The position numbers and the translations under genes are program-made. Below are positions 1 to 13,082 of a stretch of 64,000 bases of DNA, piece after piece. The stretch lies in assembly GCF_002078875.1 (NCBI RefSeq), contig NC_034412.1, positions 12,214,995 through 12,278,994 on the forward strand, read 5' to 3'. A model generated the notes under the pieces. The model was given only the letters and a program-made list of their open reading frames with translations, had not been told where the DNA came from and searched no databases. Source of the stretch: Numida meleagris (Eukaryota; Chordata; Aves; Galliformes; Numididae). The number at the start of each line of letters is the position of its first letter. Position 1 is the first letter of the stretch.

Positions 1-2534
1 ACAGATGCAGAGACGTTGCCATAAAACTAGTGGCAGTGTTACGCACTCTGCAACCCAATTACCTTGAAGCCATCGAACGCAGCGCTCTGCACAGAGATGG
101 CTTTTCTTCAGGGAAGGGTTTCAGTGTTCCTGAAACAGGAAAGGTGTTTGATGTGTATCCTGGGCGGTAGTGGAGGCATATAATCTGCATGTATTTAGCT
201 ACAGTCTGCCATCGCCAAGTCTGAACATATCAGTAGATTCAAGATCTGTGCTTATGGGGCATGAGGAATCGTAGCAAAACAAGCAGTGTATGTGTGCAAC
301 AAGCTGCCTGGGAGGGCAGTGTTCACAGGGGGCTGAGGAAGAGGTGCAGCAAGACCCCAGCACCTCATCTTGCACCTTTTTTTTTTTTTTTACTTTCATC
401 AATAGCTGTGCTCAGTTTTTATCACTATGTCCGAATGATGTGGAGTTAAATAATACCAGAGACTCAGAGAGAGCAATTCCACAGAAACATATTTCCCAAG
501 GACTTTGCAAGAGCTGCACAGGTTACAGGATGACCAAGCTAAGCCTTTGAGCACAAGGAATCAAACGTGCCCCAGCAAAGAAAGGGCTGAATCCTCCTGC
601 CTTTCATCACTCAACTCACTTCGTCACACCCAGCTACCTGCAGCCACCCCCACTGTATTTCACAGCACATTAGAAAACATTTGGAACTGTGCTTAATGAA
701 ATAAATAAATTCTAGAAGCATGAGAATACGCTGCAGCCATGTGCTATTACCCAGAAACAGCCCCAAACTGCGGGCTTTGGTAAGAGGATCAGATGTCCAG
801 GTAAACAGGGAAAATCCCCACTTGGCTATTTGCACACACTGATGAAGACAACCCACCAGACCCCATTCAGCCCTAGCAGCTGCCAGATGGTGTGGGAGTG
901 CAGGGACAAGGGGTTTCTCTGGCTGCCCCTGCAGCAGTGTGGGGCAGGAAGCAAGCAACTGATCAGCCAGAGCAAACCACTTGCCCAAGAAAAGCATCTG
1001 AATCAGGCAGCAGCACAATGTGGAATGGGAGCAGGCAGTGCTGCTTCTGTGAGCCCACGAGCAATGCCACGCACAGGGCAAGAGAGAGAGCCATCCCTAC
1101 AGCAAGGGCTTGGCACAGCTCCGCACACGGATGGCCAGGGTTACAGCACTGCTGTGTCTCCAACTCCTGGAGAAAATGTACTTGGACACAGCGATCCTCT
1201 GCCCACATGTGCTAGGAGAAGCAGAGAGACTTATAAACAGGGCTTACGGACAGCCTGAACTCGGAAACTATGCACCCCCCGGGATTTATTATCTAGAAAC
1301 AATGTCTGGCATCAAGCTTCCAGGAAAATTTAGGTTTCAAAGCAAATACCAGTCATGTCGCAGACTGGCCAGTGGAACTCTGCTAAGACCTTGGTTGTTT
1401 TCAAAAAACACTTCTGAGCCTCACAGGAGCAGCGCTGTGGCCAACAGCTCCGAAATCCCAGCTGCAACCCTCACATCCCCAACCAGGCACTGAGGGTACA
1501 TTTGGAAGTGATTTAAACTAAAGATTTCAGATGAGTTTCAGCTTTATTTCAACCAAGGATATCATCACACACACCAAGATGAATATCAGGCAGCAGTGCC
1601 TGTGACCACCACAGCACTCTACCACAAACACCATGATGAGCCCACGCACAGATGGCACAGGGCACCCATGGCTAAGCCTGGCGGTCCCGGCCAGCAGAGC
1701 AGCCCTTCCATGCATGCTGCATCCCAAAGCTGGCTCCAGCAGATGGGCCACCCATATGTCTGCTGCTTTCCCCCAGTATTTGCTTGAATGCAAACCAGCA
1801 ATGCTACTGCAGAAATTAGAGCAGGAAAAGTTTTTGTAAGAGGCACAAAGATGATCTCTTTTGCACTGAGCATGAAAATTTTAATGCCTATATTGCCTGC
1901 AAAATCACAGTTCTCTTAAGCATCACACCAGAGCCCACTGAAACCTGCAGCACAGTCCAGCAGTGCCCCATGTAAGTTATGGTCCCACTGACTTTGGAGA
2001 ATATACTGAGATGTTGCTATAGGAAAAAGAACGGCAAAAGGGGAAAGGGAAGGAACTGCTGAAGAAAAAGTGGTATTGTATCTTCCAGGAAATTCCAGAA
2101 ACCTGGATATTTACATTTTTCTTGCTTATTCTTCAAATCCATTGAATTCCATTAGGCACTCCACTGGGAGCCTGCTGAGATTTTTGTACGTGCTCAGCCA
2201 AAGCCAAAAACTTTAGCACAAGCCATGAAACTTGACAGGAGTGAGTCCATTTGGGATATAAGTATCTTTTACATGAGAAGCCCCGGACCAGAAACATGCA
2301 GCCCTGTTACAAGCTATGTAGGACAGAGGAAGGAGACTCATGAGCAACAAATGACCACCATATGCCTACAGAACAAGGCAGGTGCCCATCACAGCTGTCC
2401 TCAGTGGGCAGGGCAGGGCTGACCCCAGGCAGCCACTTTCACAGCCGACTCAGGTAGTCTTGTACTGAAACAGACCAAAAGAAATATGGAGAAAGATGAA
2501 AATAATTTCATTGCCATTTTTCTTAGTGCAGAGC
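1..2534. other. Intergenic sequence, no gene supported
   Basis: Short open frames occur on both strands, none with a recognisable domain, a splice-consistent continuation or a known motif. A run of T lies at 377-391. I see nothing else to annotate. Confidence 0.6.
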
Positions 2535-2853
2535 TATAGAATCATAGAATGGCTTGGGTTGGAAGGGACTTTAGAGATCATCCAGTTCCAACCCCTCTGC
2601 CATGGGCACGGTTGCCCCCCACCAGCTCATGCTGCCCTCAGCCCCATCCAACCTGGCCTTGAACACCTCCAGAGATGGGGCATCCACAGCTCCCTGGGCA
2701 GCAAGTGCTAGGGCCTCACTGCTCTCTGAGTAAAAAATTTCTTCCTAACATCTAACATAAATCTCTTCAAGTTTAAAACCATTCTCCCTTATCCTTTCAC
2801 TATCAGACCATGTAAAAAGTCCAATCTCCTTCAAGTACTGGAAGGTACTATAG
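2535..2853 (-). mobile_element. CR1 LINE 3' fragment
   Basis: Read on the minus strand this fragment ends in the CR1 tail; on the plus strand it begins ATAGAATCATAGAATGG. The conserved 3' UTR line GGTTGGAAGGGACTTTAGAG and the C-terminal coding remnant follow. It carries indels and stops. It lies between genes and has no visible effect on either. Confidence 0.92.
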
Positions 2854-4984
2854 CATAGACTAATAACAGACCTGCACTTTGCTACTGCTGGAGGTTGATG
2901 CAAGATGCATCTGGGTCACAATGACACCACATAGAACTCATGAAAACATCAAGCAAGTGGCCCCTGCTCCACACTCCCTGCACTCATACGCGAGTTTGAT
3001 GGACAACCTGGAAAAGACAGCGCTGGACTCGCTACGGCCATCCCTGAACACAGCTGCTTAACTGTAACTTGGCATAACTGTAACTGTAGAATATGTGAAC
3101 GCAGAGTGCAAGACACCAACTCTACCCAGTACCACAGTACCCAAAGAATCCCTTGTTGCAGTCATGATCCCATGCACAACACCCTCCCCACTCATGACAA
3201 GGAAGCAGAAACCCCACTCAGCACTCTGGCAGCACAGAGATCTGTTTTACATCACGTAGGCAGCAAGAGACAGGCAGCCTGGGACAAGGAGAAGAACACG
3301 GGACACCTGAAACTGGACTGAGATGTTGACATGGAAAGAAAGGAAAAAACATGTATTTATGGTCTTGCACAACTCCCCGCGGGAGGGCTGGGCAGCACTG
3401 CCAGCAGCTCTGGCCAGGCTGGTGATGCACAACACAGGTCTTCTCGGAGACAGACACTGAGATTGGGCTACTTCAAATGACAGCATTTCAAATTAAAAAT
3501 GAAACAGAAAAAGGCATTCAAACAAATTGGGAATATTAGTCTATCACCCACGCAACTCTGGCTCATGTGTATGTGGCTTAGGATCCAACTTTCAATTATG
3601 AGATCGCATGCCAGTGACTCAGAGCACCCTTCCTCCTTGGTGGCATGCACTGCACTCACTTTGCCCACTGCTAACCATGTTGCTATTTAACCTCCTATGT
3701 GAGGGCAGAACTCCTAAGGGCTGGCTTCTCGCAGCTTTCCAAGGCTTTCCCCATCTTCCCATTCCAGGAATTGGCAAAAGTCAAACACATCATTTAAAAC
3801 TTCAGGTTTCGATTGCGCTGCCTTGTTTTTTGACAGCATCTACAGCTCTTCACATACTTCCCCAGCAGCTGCCAACAACAAGAACTGCACGTACATGCAC
3901 TCATCGTTTAGGGCGACTTGGGCTGCCCAGAGCTTCCAGCTAGAGCCAGCCTACAGCAAGGTGCACAGGTAGGTGCCCACTGCTACGTGGCGCAGAGTCC
4001 TGGTGGCCTCCCAGGGCACAGCCTCCACTGCTGCGAGGTGCCCGGAGCAGTCCCTCCAGCAGCCCCAGTTCCCCAGAGTATGTGGCCATGCCCATGGCCA
4101 CGGGATGCAGTCCTCATGGGCTGTAATGATACGCACACACATCAGGAAGCTGAATAAGGTCACACGGATAACTCTATGCTACCTCACACAAGCATTTCTT
4201 GTTAGCCTTGAGTGCTCCTGTTGGCAGTATCACCTGTTTGTTACATTGAATCTCCTCAAGTTTAGCACCTAACTGCACACAGGGGCACTGAGCCAGGCTG
4301 TGCAATCCAGGCAGCGCGTCACTACCGTCCCAGCGTTCCCCTTCTCCTTCACCCCTCTCCACTTCTCTCTCACCCCAAGTGCTGCATGCAGCCTCAGGTC
4401 CCTCCCCTGCAGCATCCCCCAGCAGGTGCAGCAGCCCCACAGAGGGCCCAGGGTCCCCGCTCCGCACTGGGTCACCTCTCTGTCTGCATGGGACTTCTGG
4501 CCAGCACAGGGAAACAAACAGCTTATAGTACATTTACATTACACTCGCATTGAAATCCATAAACCATCGCTTCTATCCGCTAAAATCAAGTTCCTCACCT
4601 TGGAGAAAAGTACGCCTTTCAAGAACAATGATTGTCCCGTTCCCAGCTGGTGGGGATTGCGGCTCACAGACCTGCTCCGCTTGGCTTTAGGACCAACTCA
4701 AACAAAACCCCTCAATGTTCTGCTTGCGGGTACCACACCAAACTCTAAATTCCAGTTGCCAAAGCAGCAAAGGACCTGTTATGGGCACGCAGCTAAGTCA
4801 GACCCCGCTCTCACTCGGAACGTCCTCTTGTGTCTCAGCAGACACTTGCTCTGAGAACTGTACGAAGTCGACACGATGGAACTACAAAGTGAGTTTGATT
4901 TCTTCTCGCTTTACGCCTGTCTCACATCTCAACCCGATTTTATTTATACGGAGACACGCACAAAAGCAGACATCAAAAAGAGAC
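2854..4984. other. Intergenic sequence before the CpG island
   Basis: No recognisable coding sequence. If a PID1-like transcript starts in the island and runs on the minus strand, this would be its first intron, but no donor site can be tied to a visible first exon. Confidence 0.5.
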
Positions 4985-5700
4985 GACAGAGCTGGCGCCC
5001 GGCCGGGCGGGTCGCGCTGCCCGGCCCCGCGCGTCTGGGGGCAGCGGCTCCGNNNNNNNNNNNNNNNNNNNNNNNNNNNNNNNNNNNNNNNNNNNNNNNN
5101 NNNNNNNNNNNNNNNNNNNNNNNNNNNNNNNNNNNNNNNNNNNNNNNNNNNNNNNNNNNNNNNNNNNNNNNNNNNNNNNNNNNNNNNNNNNNNNNNNNNN
5201 NNNNNNNNNNNNNNNNNNNNNNNNNNNNNNNNNNNNNNNNNNNNNNNNNNNNNNNNNNNNNNNNNNNNNNNNNNNNNNNNNNNNNNNNNNNNNNNNNNNN
5301 NNNNNNNNNNNNNNNNNNNNNNNNNNNNNNNNNNNNNNNNNNNNNNNNNNNNNNNNNNNNNNNNNNNNNNNNNNNNNNNNNNNNNNNNNNNNNNNNNNNN
5401 NNNNNNNNNNNNNNNNNNNNNNNNNNNNNNNNNNNNNNNNNNNNNNNNNNNNNNNNNNNNNNNNNNNNNNNNNNNNNNNNNNNNNNNNNNNNNNNNNNNN
5501 NNNNNNNNNNNNNNNNNNNNNNNNNNNNNNNNNNNNNNNNNNNNNNNCGGGTATCGCCGGCAGCAGGCACCGCGCGCGGAGCTGCCGGGGGCCTCCTGCG
5601 GTGCCGCCCTCGGGCAGCGCGCTGCCCCACGCGGGAACGACCGGGCCGGGAGGTGCAGCCCCTGGGGCCGAGCTCAGGAAGCGATCGATTAAATTCGGGT
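4985..5700. promoter_or_regulatory. CpG island, possible promoter of a neighbouring gene (PID1 by synteny), split by an assembly gap
   Basis: The 68 bases before the gap hold 12 CpG dinucleotides, and the 140 or so after it are equally CpG-rich, against a CpG-poor background on both sides. This is typical of a vertebrate promoter or first exon. In mammals PID1 starts downstream of the DNER 3' end on the same strand, with its 5' end facing DNER, so a PID1 first exon on the minus strand would fit here. No PID1 coding sequence is visible, and it could lie in the unsequenced 5053-5547. The island itself is clear; the gene assignment is a guess. Confidence 0.6.
5053..5547. other. Assembly gap (495 N) inside the CpG island
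   Basis: There is an unbroken run of N. The flanks are very GC-rich, which commonly causes sequencing dropout in bird genomes. Anything here, including a first exon, is unknown, and open frames that run across it are meaningless. Confidence 1.
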
Positions 5701-6612
5701 GACTTCATGTCACGGGCTCACCGAAATGAGGTCATTCTTACCCAGACTTTCTAATATTTTAATCCGAGCGTCATTTTTATGGGGTATCTGAGCTGTTTTG
5801 CATTAGAGCAGCTCAGTGCCCAGCTGGTCTTTTGCTTTTGCTTAAATAAATAGTGGGAATTAATATTTCCAGGATGTGCTGTGTTCCAGAATGTGCTCGT
5901 AAGAAGATACCGATAGTTTTTCTATTAATTTTCCTTTTACTGTGCCAAATTCTCGAGTTTCTCCTCCTGCAGTGAGTTCAGATTGCTCTCTCTGAAGGCT
6001 GCAGTGCATTACCGGGTCGGTCCCAGCGGTCGCCAGGCAGAAACGCCGCGGCCGGGGGAGTTCTCCCATTTCAAAGGGTTACTCGATGCAACGAGACCAA
6101 TTTCACCTTCATTCACAAAATGAATTTGAAACCTTTCCAGTGGCTCTGGGACATTTTCTCTCCCTCGATGGTTCCTCGTTACTGAAGCTGGTTTGGACCA
6201 TCCCGTACCCCAATATAAGGGCTGTATAGCAAGACGGTTCCCTCGCTTTTGAAAACAAAACTAGACTCTGCAATGAATGACATCATTCCAAAATCTAAAT
6301 GCACTCTGAAACATTGTTAACCTGCTCTCAGCAAACACAACATTCTTGCGCAGATGATGGATATAAACCAGCCTATACCAATTTGAACTCACTGATATTT
6401 TTCTGAAAAAATGTTTTGTGCCAATGCGACTCAAAATACAGCATCCCCCAAAACACAGCATCCAAGCAATTGAAACTGTTTTGTTTTTTTTTTTTTTTTG
6501 ACAGCTTTATCCTACTTCAAGTAAAAATAAATGTATTTTTAAGTTGAACTCCATCTTTTGCAGAAAGCAAAGCTAGATAAGATGAAATTATCTCTGCTTT
6601 GTGTCTAAGGGG
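5701..6612. other. CpG island shore, no gene seen
   Basis: CpG content falls quickly, with one small GC-rich patch near 6020-6062. A T-run lies at 6484-6499 just before the CR1. No coding signal is evident. Confidence 0.5.
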
Positions 6613-6797
6613 TAGAATCACAGAATCCTTAAGGTTGGAAAAGACCACTAAGATTATCTAGTCCAACTGTCAGCCCATCCCCACCATGCCCATAACTACG
6701 TCCCTCAGTGCCACATCTCCACGGTTCTTGAACACCTCCAGTGTTGGTGACTTCACCACTTGCCTGGGCAGCCTGTGCCACTACTTCACCACTAAAA
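6613..6797 (-). mobile_element. CR1 LINE 3' fragment
   Basis: The plus strand starts TAGAATCACAGAATCC and continues AAGGTTGGAAAAGACCAC, the inverted CR1 3' end. About 185 bases are recognisable, to the remnant of the VFKNR-like C-terminal coding region and slightly beyond. It lies about 1 kb on the DNER side of the CpG island. Confidence 0.88.
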
Positions 6798-9700
6798 GAC
6801 CAGGCTGGAGATTCCCAGCTCCAGTGGCATCATGTGTGCTTGCAGGCTGGCCATGGGACAACCACTGGGCATGTGCTGCTCTGGGAGGACACGGCCAGGC
6901 TGGGCCCAGCACCACATCCATGGGGCATAAGCAGGCTGCTGACAGCAGAGACCTGGGCTTCGAGGAGACTCGGCCGCCTGCAGGCTTTGGTGGCTCTTGA
7001 GAAGCATCTTAAATTACAGCGACATCTAAATGGCAGATATATGCTCTTTGATGGGTGCAGCAGCACCTATAGATCTGGCTCTGTATTCCCTCCCCAGGAG
7101 CTAAAGCATGGCTGCTATTCAGCAGCAATTCAGCAGCGAGGATGTTTCACTCAAATGCTGACAAAATGCAGATCACATATCTCCAAGGTCCTTGGTTGCC
7201 TTTCAGTATTTTGCTTTAGTAAATTGAAAGAGAAATTTATTTACATACTTGCTCCGCGTATAATCCCAACAGTGCAGCACCGCCAATTTCAGCAGTCATC
7301 TTTATTCTGATTATTTAGGAGCTTTGGGACGACTGCAGGAGCAGAAGCGCAGCTCCACCAGTGGCAGTGCAGCTGGGGCCGCTTCTGCTCGCAGAGTGTG
7401 TGGCTCATCAGCCTCTGCGCCAATATTTTAAAGCGGCACCGGGAGAAGCTATAAACCTGAAGCAACGCGGTGTTAACGATTTGTGAGATGGAGGCAGCAG
7501 TGAGTACCCCGGGGAAGGAAGGGAGATCATTCAGGTTTGGATACAGCACGTCCTCCAACCCCTCTGCACCAGGCGTGCGGGTGTGATGAAGTCTCAGTCT
7601 GTTGGTGAAGCGCTTGCTGGGGTTTCCGTGGGAACCAGGTGTCCTCATGGCCACCCTGGTGCCACACCTCTGCTCACCTCCTCAGCTGGCACTATCCCAC
7701 CCTCCTGCAGTGCCCATCAGGCCCCCCTCCTCACCCAAGAACAGCTTGAAGGTAACTTTACAGCTGTCTGGGTTTATAAATCAATAAAAGTAATTGCTTG
7801 GGTGCAATGCCTATGTAGGATCCTATTTGGCCATGTTTTGTGGTACCCTTTTTTCTAACCCCTTTGGCTTCATCTGTAGAAAAGAAGGTATTTGCTGTCA
7901 CCTCTTTTTTGTGTGGGACTGTATGGGCCCTATCAACACCAGCACACCAATAAACTACCAAACCAAGACCAGCCGATGTGTGCAGCTTACTGCAAAGGGC
8001 TCTCATGGCTTTAAAAGGCTGAATCCCTGGATTTTGGCAATGGCAGAACAAAGGGGGAAGGGCAAAAGCCTGGCAGGGGTCAGGCAGCTGCCTTCTGGCT
8101 CTTTGCTCCATGGCCTCACACCAGTGCCAGGGAATTCAGGCCACACCAGTGTGGGCTGCGGGAGGCCAGGAAAGACGGGAGGGAGTAACAAGGGATGGCC
8201 ACCGCTCAGGGGCTGCAGGCCATGCATGAACTGCCCCATGGGATGCATGTGGAGACAGGAAAGGCAGGGCAGGGACACAGAGTAATTTTGGCAGTCACCA
8301 ATCTTCAGCAATGATGGCAGGAAGGGCTGAGCCACAGTGCATGGAGCCACGGGTGGGAAGAGCCTGGAGGAGTCTGCATGGAGAGGTGGCAGCAAGCATG
8401 AGGAAGGGGGAAAACAGAGGCCCACAGCCTAAGGAAGCCAAAGCACAGAGCAATTTGAGGATAGTGATAACCCAGGGAGGGCATGGGGAAGAGCAGGCAG
8501 AAGGGACAGAAGGGACAGGAGAAGAAGCCCTCATCTCCACAGGGAGCACTCCCAACAGCAGCACAGCTGCCAGATATACACTGCCATGGGAGGACAATGA
8601 CATTTCCACTGAGAAGCCAGTTCTGCCTTAACAGACCCAAAGAATTTCAGGTCCAGCTTGTCATGGAATCTTGTAAATAGCAAAAAATGATAGACAAAAT
8701 CTTTGGATTGACACATGCCAGGCAATTCCACCTCTGTTCCGTTCTAGGACCATAAGAATTTGAAGTGAGACCTGATAAGAGCCAGTCAGCTCTGTGCACC
8801 TTTGATTTTACTGCTTTTATTTGTGAATTAACTGTGATTATTATTAAATACTTACTTGTCTATTATATTCCCCCCAGAAATGCATTCAGAAATCAGTCAT
8901 CCCACATCACTTTTACACCTAGCTAAGGCCAGGATTTGGTCACAGCTCCTGTCCATGACTCTTCTGTGAGTTGCACAGATTAGACACTGTGTACTTAATT
9001 TGAATTACTTCTGATTTTTAACAACATAAACAAAAGAAGAATCATGTATATGTAGAGAAGCTGTTTTTAGGGAGAGTACTAAAGACAATGGAATCACAAA
9101 AAGGAAAGAAGAACCATAGGTGGTAAATAAATAATGAATCAATCTTATGTGCATTGGATAGCCCCTCAGAATAACAAAAGTTACTGAGAAAATAAACTTT
9201 TGACCATCTGTGGTCAAAATTGTTTGCAGAGCATCTCTGCAGCAAGAAAATGGTTTGCAATGTCATCTAGATTTCACAATTTCCAACCACTTCCTTTTCG
9301 GGCGCTGCTCTGATTAGTGGGAAGTTTTCTAACACATGTTGCTAGGCTGATGTGAACTGATTTGCTGGAAAACAGCTATGCAGGCAGTAAATACAGATTT
9401 ACAAACCATTCAGAGAAATCAAGGAATCAACCTCTTGTGTTTGGTAATGTAACAGGACTCAAGTTCCTTCTGAGTTTTTGGGAACCAGAGGGAATGCAGA
9501 ACCCCCACCAAAGGTACAAGGCTGATGCCATCAACATCTCACATCGGATTTTACAAACATTTGCCACCCAGAGGTGAACTCGATAAATGTTTAAAACTTA
9601 TTCAACCCTAGAAGAGGCAAAAATATGTTAACAGAAAATTAACAAATCTCAAACGTCCTTCAGTAAGCTCCTGCTTAACTTTCAGCACAAGCAGCCCCAA

Positions 9701-12556
9701 GTACAGTAATACAGCTGGGCTGTGCTTCACTCAGCACCATCTGGGAACGTGGTTCAAGCTAAAAGCAAGAGATTGGTTAAACAGACTGATGTGGGCTGGC
9801 TGGAGGGGCTCAGTGGCTCCATTGCTCAGAATGCTAATGTCATGTAGCCAGTGCAGTTTGTGCACAAGCGATAAATCTACGTGTAAGATAATTTTGTTAT
9901 CCATTATGAGATACAATTTGCATTTTCCTTTCAAAAAATGTATTAAACATTGTCTTTGTGAAGTGATTTAATAGTTGTGTGCCTCTTTAGCGTGCGAAAA
10001 AAGAGACACATCCCCATGCCGAGGGAAGGGATTTGCCAACTACTGCTGCAGAATGTTAGGCAGAAAATTGCACTCATAAGTCACCCCTGACACTGAAGTT
10101 TGAAGAACAGGGATGTAAATCAGAGGTAACACAAACAAAAAAAGAGAGACACAATGAATCTTCAAGTTTCAGGGCTGAGCTGCTTCTGAATGAAGAACGC
10201 ATTTAACTATTCACTTTAAGCCTGATATTACTTCTCTGCCCACAGTTTCTGTCCTTCTTAAGAGGTACTTCCAGATGGAAAAAGTGGAAAAAAAAAACAA
10301 CACATGGTTTATGCAAAATCAGAGTTTCTTGAAAAACAGTTGAAAAAACATGAGCAGCATCAGCCCTACTGCCAGGGTAGGATAATTGCTTTGCAGGAAG
10401 ATTTTGTGCTCCTCTTCAGACAGGGGTCACCTAAACTAGGGAAAAAGTAGAAAATACTAACCAGTTTGTACAGAGATTTTGCAGTGTGTAGCATGAAACT
10501 TTAAAAATTCATTAAAGCATTGCCATATTTACCATTCAATAACCTATTCCAAGTGAAAACTTTCAAATTCCACAACATATATCGCCAAGTAAATCACAAC
10601 CATGAGACATGTTGATTTCAACCTGGCATGTCTGTCATTGCTGCTAGCTTACTTCCCTGTTTTAAATCTCACATGTATTAAACATAACAACTCCTCAAAG
10701 CTATGAGGAATGAAGGCATCTCCCCGGAATTGTAAGGCGATCTGTCTATGGAAATGAAATGCATGAAAAACAGAGGTAAACTGATAAACTCCACACCTAA
10801 TCAGTGCTCTCAAATTCTCCTCCAGGCTTTGTCCTTATCGTGCATAAGATTACACAGGGTACCAGGAAAAGGGGAAGCAGCATGCTGAGTACTGGAGATA
10901 AAAATACCTGGTCATTGCCTTTTATATGTAGAACAATAACAATTTCAAATTCATGGTAAGATGAGAGTGAGATGACATAATAGGCACATGTGAAAGCAGT
11001 GTTTCTTCCTTGTTTACCTGAGATTTTGCCCCTTTTGTTTTGACAGACCAGTTCTATTGCAAGTAATACAAAGGAAAAACAACTGAAATATGCATTCAAA
11101 TTAAAATAACAGGAGGAATTGGAATCACATACAGGCCATAAACAAGGCATTATGGATAGCACATCTTAGATACAAAATCCATAAAGAAATTATTCTGCAT
11201 CACAGCAGTTATTTCCTGGTTGCCTTCTTCATATGACAGATGCGATATAGGGAGACAAACAACGACAGGCTGTTCTGTAGAATATCAATGCAATACAACG
11301 GGATCTGCAAACACAAAGTTTTCAGTGAGTTAACGCTGATTTGAGATCCCTGAAGTCCGTTGTGTTGCACTGTCCTCTTCTGCTCCCATTTCCATCCCAC
11401 ACAGCTGTCCATGAGCAGCAAGGGTCCATCCTACCCTGGGCCACACAGGAAAATCCTCTCACCATGACCGAGACCACACACTTTCATATCAGAAAGTTGC
11501 ATTTCCCAGAGCACATGTGAATTCTGAAAGATTTTAGAGGTGACCTGCAACTCTTCCCACTGCAAGTCTCAGTCTCCCAGTGACAAGCTTGCAACACACA
11601 GGTGTAGTGATGGAACCCTGGAGAAGCTTCCAGCCTCTTTGGTAAGCACACCAAACTTTCCAAACTTCTCACTTCTTGGCCTCTTCAGACAGGGAAGAGG
11701 AAGGCTGGTCCAGTGCCACCCACCATGCCCATGGGGACACCTGTGACAGGGAGACAGTCAAAGCCAAGCAGTGTGTGAAGGAAACTCTTGAACCAAACCC
11801 AGCAGGATGGAGCACCACCACCTGGCACCCCTTCCCGAGTCAGCTAAGTAGATCAGGGACACCACAGTTTCACAGAGTGACTTTAAAGGCTTATTTTTAA
11901 GGGAGTTTGGTCAAATTACTCAAGAGAAGAAAATAAAGAACCCCTCCATGATAGTTAGAAAATAATTTCAAAAGCAGCAGCCATCTGGCCCTGAGCAGGA
12001 TGCACTTCCAGTGCCTCGCAGTCCTACAGGTGCAGAGGCAGGAGAGACTGCAGAAATTGCCTAAGACTCCTGTGGAAGAATGCAATTAAAATTCCTGCCA
12101 TCAACCCCACATTTCTGTTTTGATTTAGTACATCAGTCTTATCCCTCAAAAGAGTGACACAGATGCTCTAGGCTAGGGCTATGGGTGGGTAAAACTGAGA
12201 GCCATCCCGGCTCCCTGGGGATTGCTATGGATAAGGCTTACGCTGTTGTAATCCTAAAGACACGAGAAGGAAAAGCTCAGTACCCTCTCTCTTTGTGCCA
12301 TGCAAGCAGCTTTGCTGCAAGTTACCAGAGGGGAGATTTGCTACTGGCTCTCCTCCTTTACAGCCTCTGCGGCAGGGCCAGGTTATTCTGATCAAACTGA
12401 GGCGCAGCTTTAGAGTTCAATAGAGCCACACAGATAAAGAAAACAGGTACACAGATGGATGTTTAGATTTGTGTCTATTTTCAGTCATGTTTTATATTAA
12501 ACAACTGAAAATGAATTGGATCTGGAACCTATAATGTGTGCTTTCTACGTATCAAC
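6798..12556. other. Intergenic sequence, no gene supported
   Basis: Several frames of 100-190 codons lie around 6741-8640 in a GC-rich stretch without stop-rich codons. They overlap each other on both strands and contain no domain I recognise. 8700-12556 is AT-rich and featureless to my reading. Confidence 0.5.
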
Positions 12557-13082
12557 ATGGTTGTCAAATGGTTTACAGGCAAAGTTCGGCCCGGTTCCGT
12601 AACGAATGGGGCAGGGAACCCACGGACCCACACCCCAGGAAAGGAAAAAGGGAAAAAGGGTAGGGAGATGGGCCTAATAACAAAACAGTAGCAACGATCT
12701 GAGGAGAAACAAACTAATTTACTAAATAAGATATTGGAATGCAAAATAACACAATATAATACAATATAATTACAATTTAATCTAATAAATCCAATAAAAG
12801 GAGAGAGAGAGTCCAAAATCAAGGGAGGCCTTACTCTAGTACCGACGGTGAGATGGTTGGGGAGCAAGATGCTGCTGGGATGAGAGATGGGACGAGAAGA
12901 GGAAAACAGGTCTCGTGATCTGCGAGTTTTTGTCTTTCCCTCTGACTGGAAAACAGTAAGAGAGTAGCAAAGTCCCCTGGGGAATGTAGTAGTTCTTCTC
13001 TTCTGAGAACCAGGTACATACACTACATGATGTTATGATGTGGAATACCAATAACCAAAAATCATAAAACCATGACAATGGT
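12557..13082. mobile_element. Solitary LTR of an avian endogenous retrovirus with 5-bp target duplication
   Basis: The element at 12562-13077 (516 bp) starts TGTCAAATGG and ends CCATGACA, so its ends form the inverted repeat TGTCA/TGACA with the canonical TG...CA termini. It is flanked on both sides by ATGGT (12557-12561 and 13078-13082), a perfect 5-bp target-site duplication. No internal retroviral sequence is present, so this is a solo LTR left by recombination between two LTRs. Five-base duplications fit ERVL-type elements, among others. I cannot fix the orientation. An AT-rich tract lies inside. The open frames within it are not genes. Confidence 0.88.

Noticed and set aside
611..1258. 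Opposed frames of 156 and 142 codons
   Set aside because: Cys/Trp/Gln-rich translations with no known domain, typical of chance frames; no splice-site partner.
4300..4854. 184-codon plus-strand open frame before the CpG island
   Set aside because: Low-complexity Ser/Pro-rich translation, overlapped by open frames on the other strand; no motif. Probably a chance frame in GC-rich DNA.
4938..4950. TATAAATA-like sequence on the minus strand next to the CpG island
   Set aside because: It lies on the downstream side of the island for a minus-strand gene, and AT-rich matches of this kind are common; no start site can be linked to it.
4715..5754. Long open frames crossing the N run in the CpG island, on both strands
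   Set aside because: Their length comes from translating N; the readable ends have no domain and mirror each other on opposite strands because of high GC.
6741..7310. 189-codon plus-strand open frame
   Set aside because: It begins inside a reversed CR1 fragment and continues into sequence with no known domain; no splice or conservation evidence.
7794..8425. Overlapping frames of 140-163 codons on both strands
   Set aside because: GC-rich, stop-poor DNA gives open frames on both strands at once; none contains a recognisable domain.
12529..13023. 164-codon minus-strand open frame
   Set aside because: It lies almost wholly inside the solo LTR and has no recognisable protein motif; LTRs do not usually encode protein.
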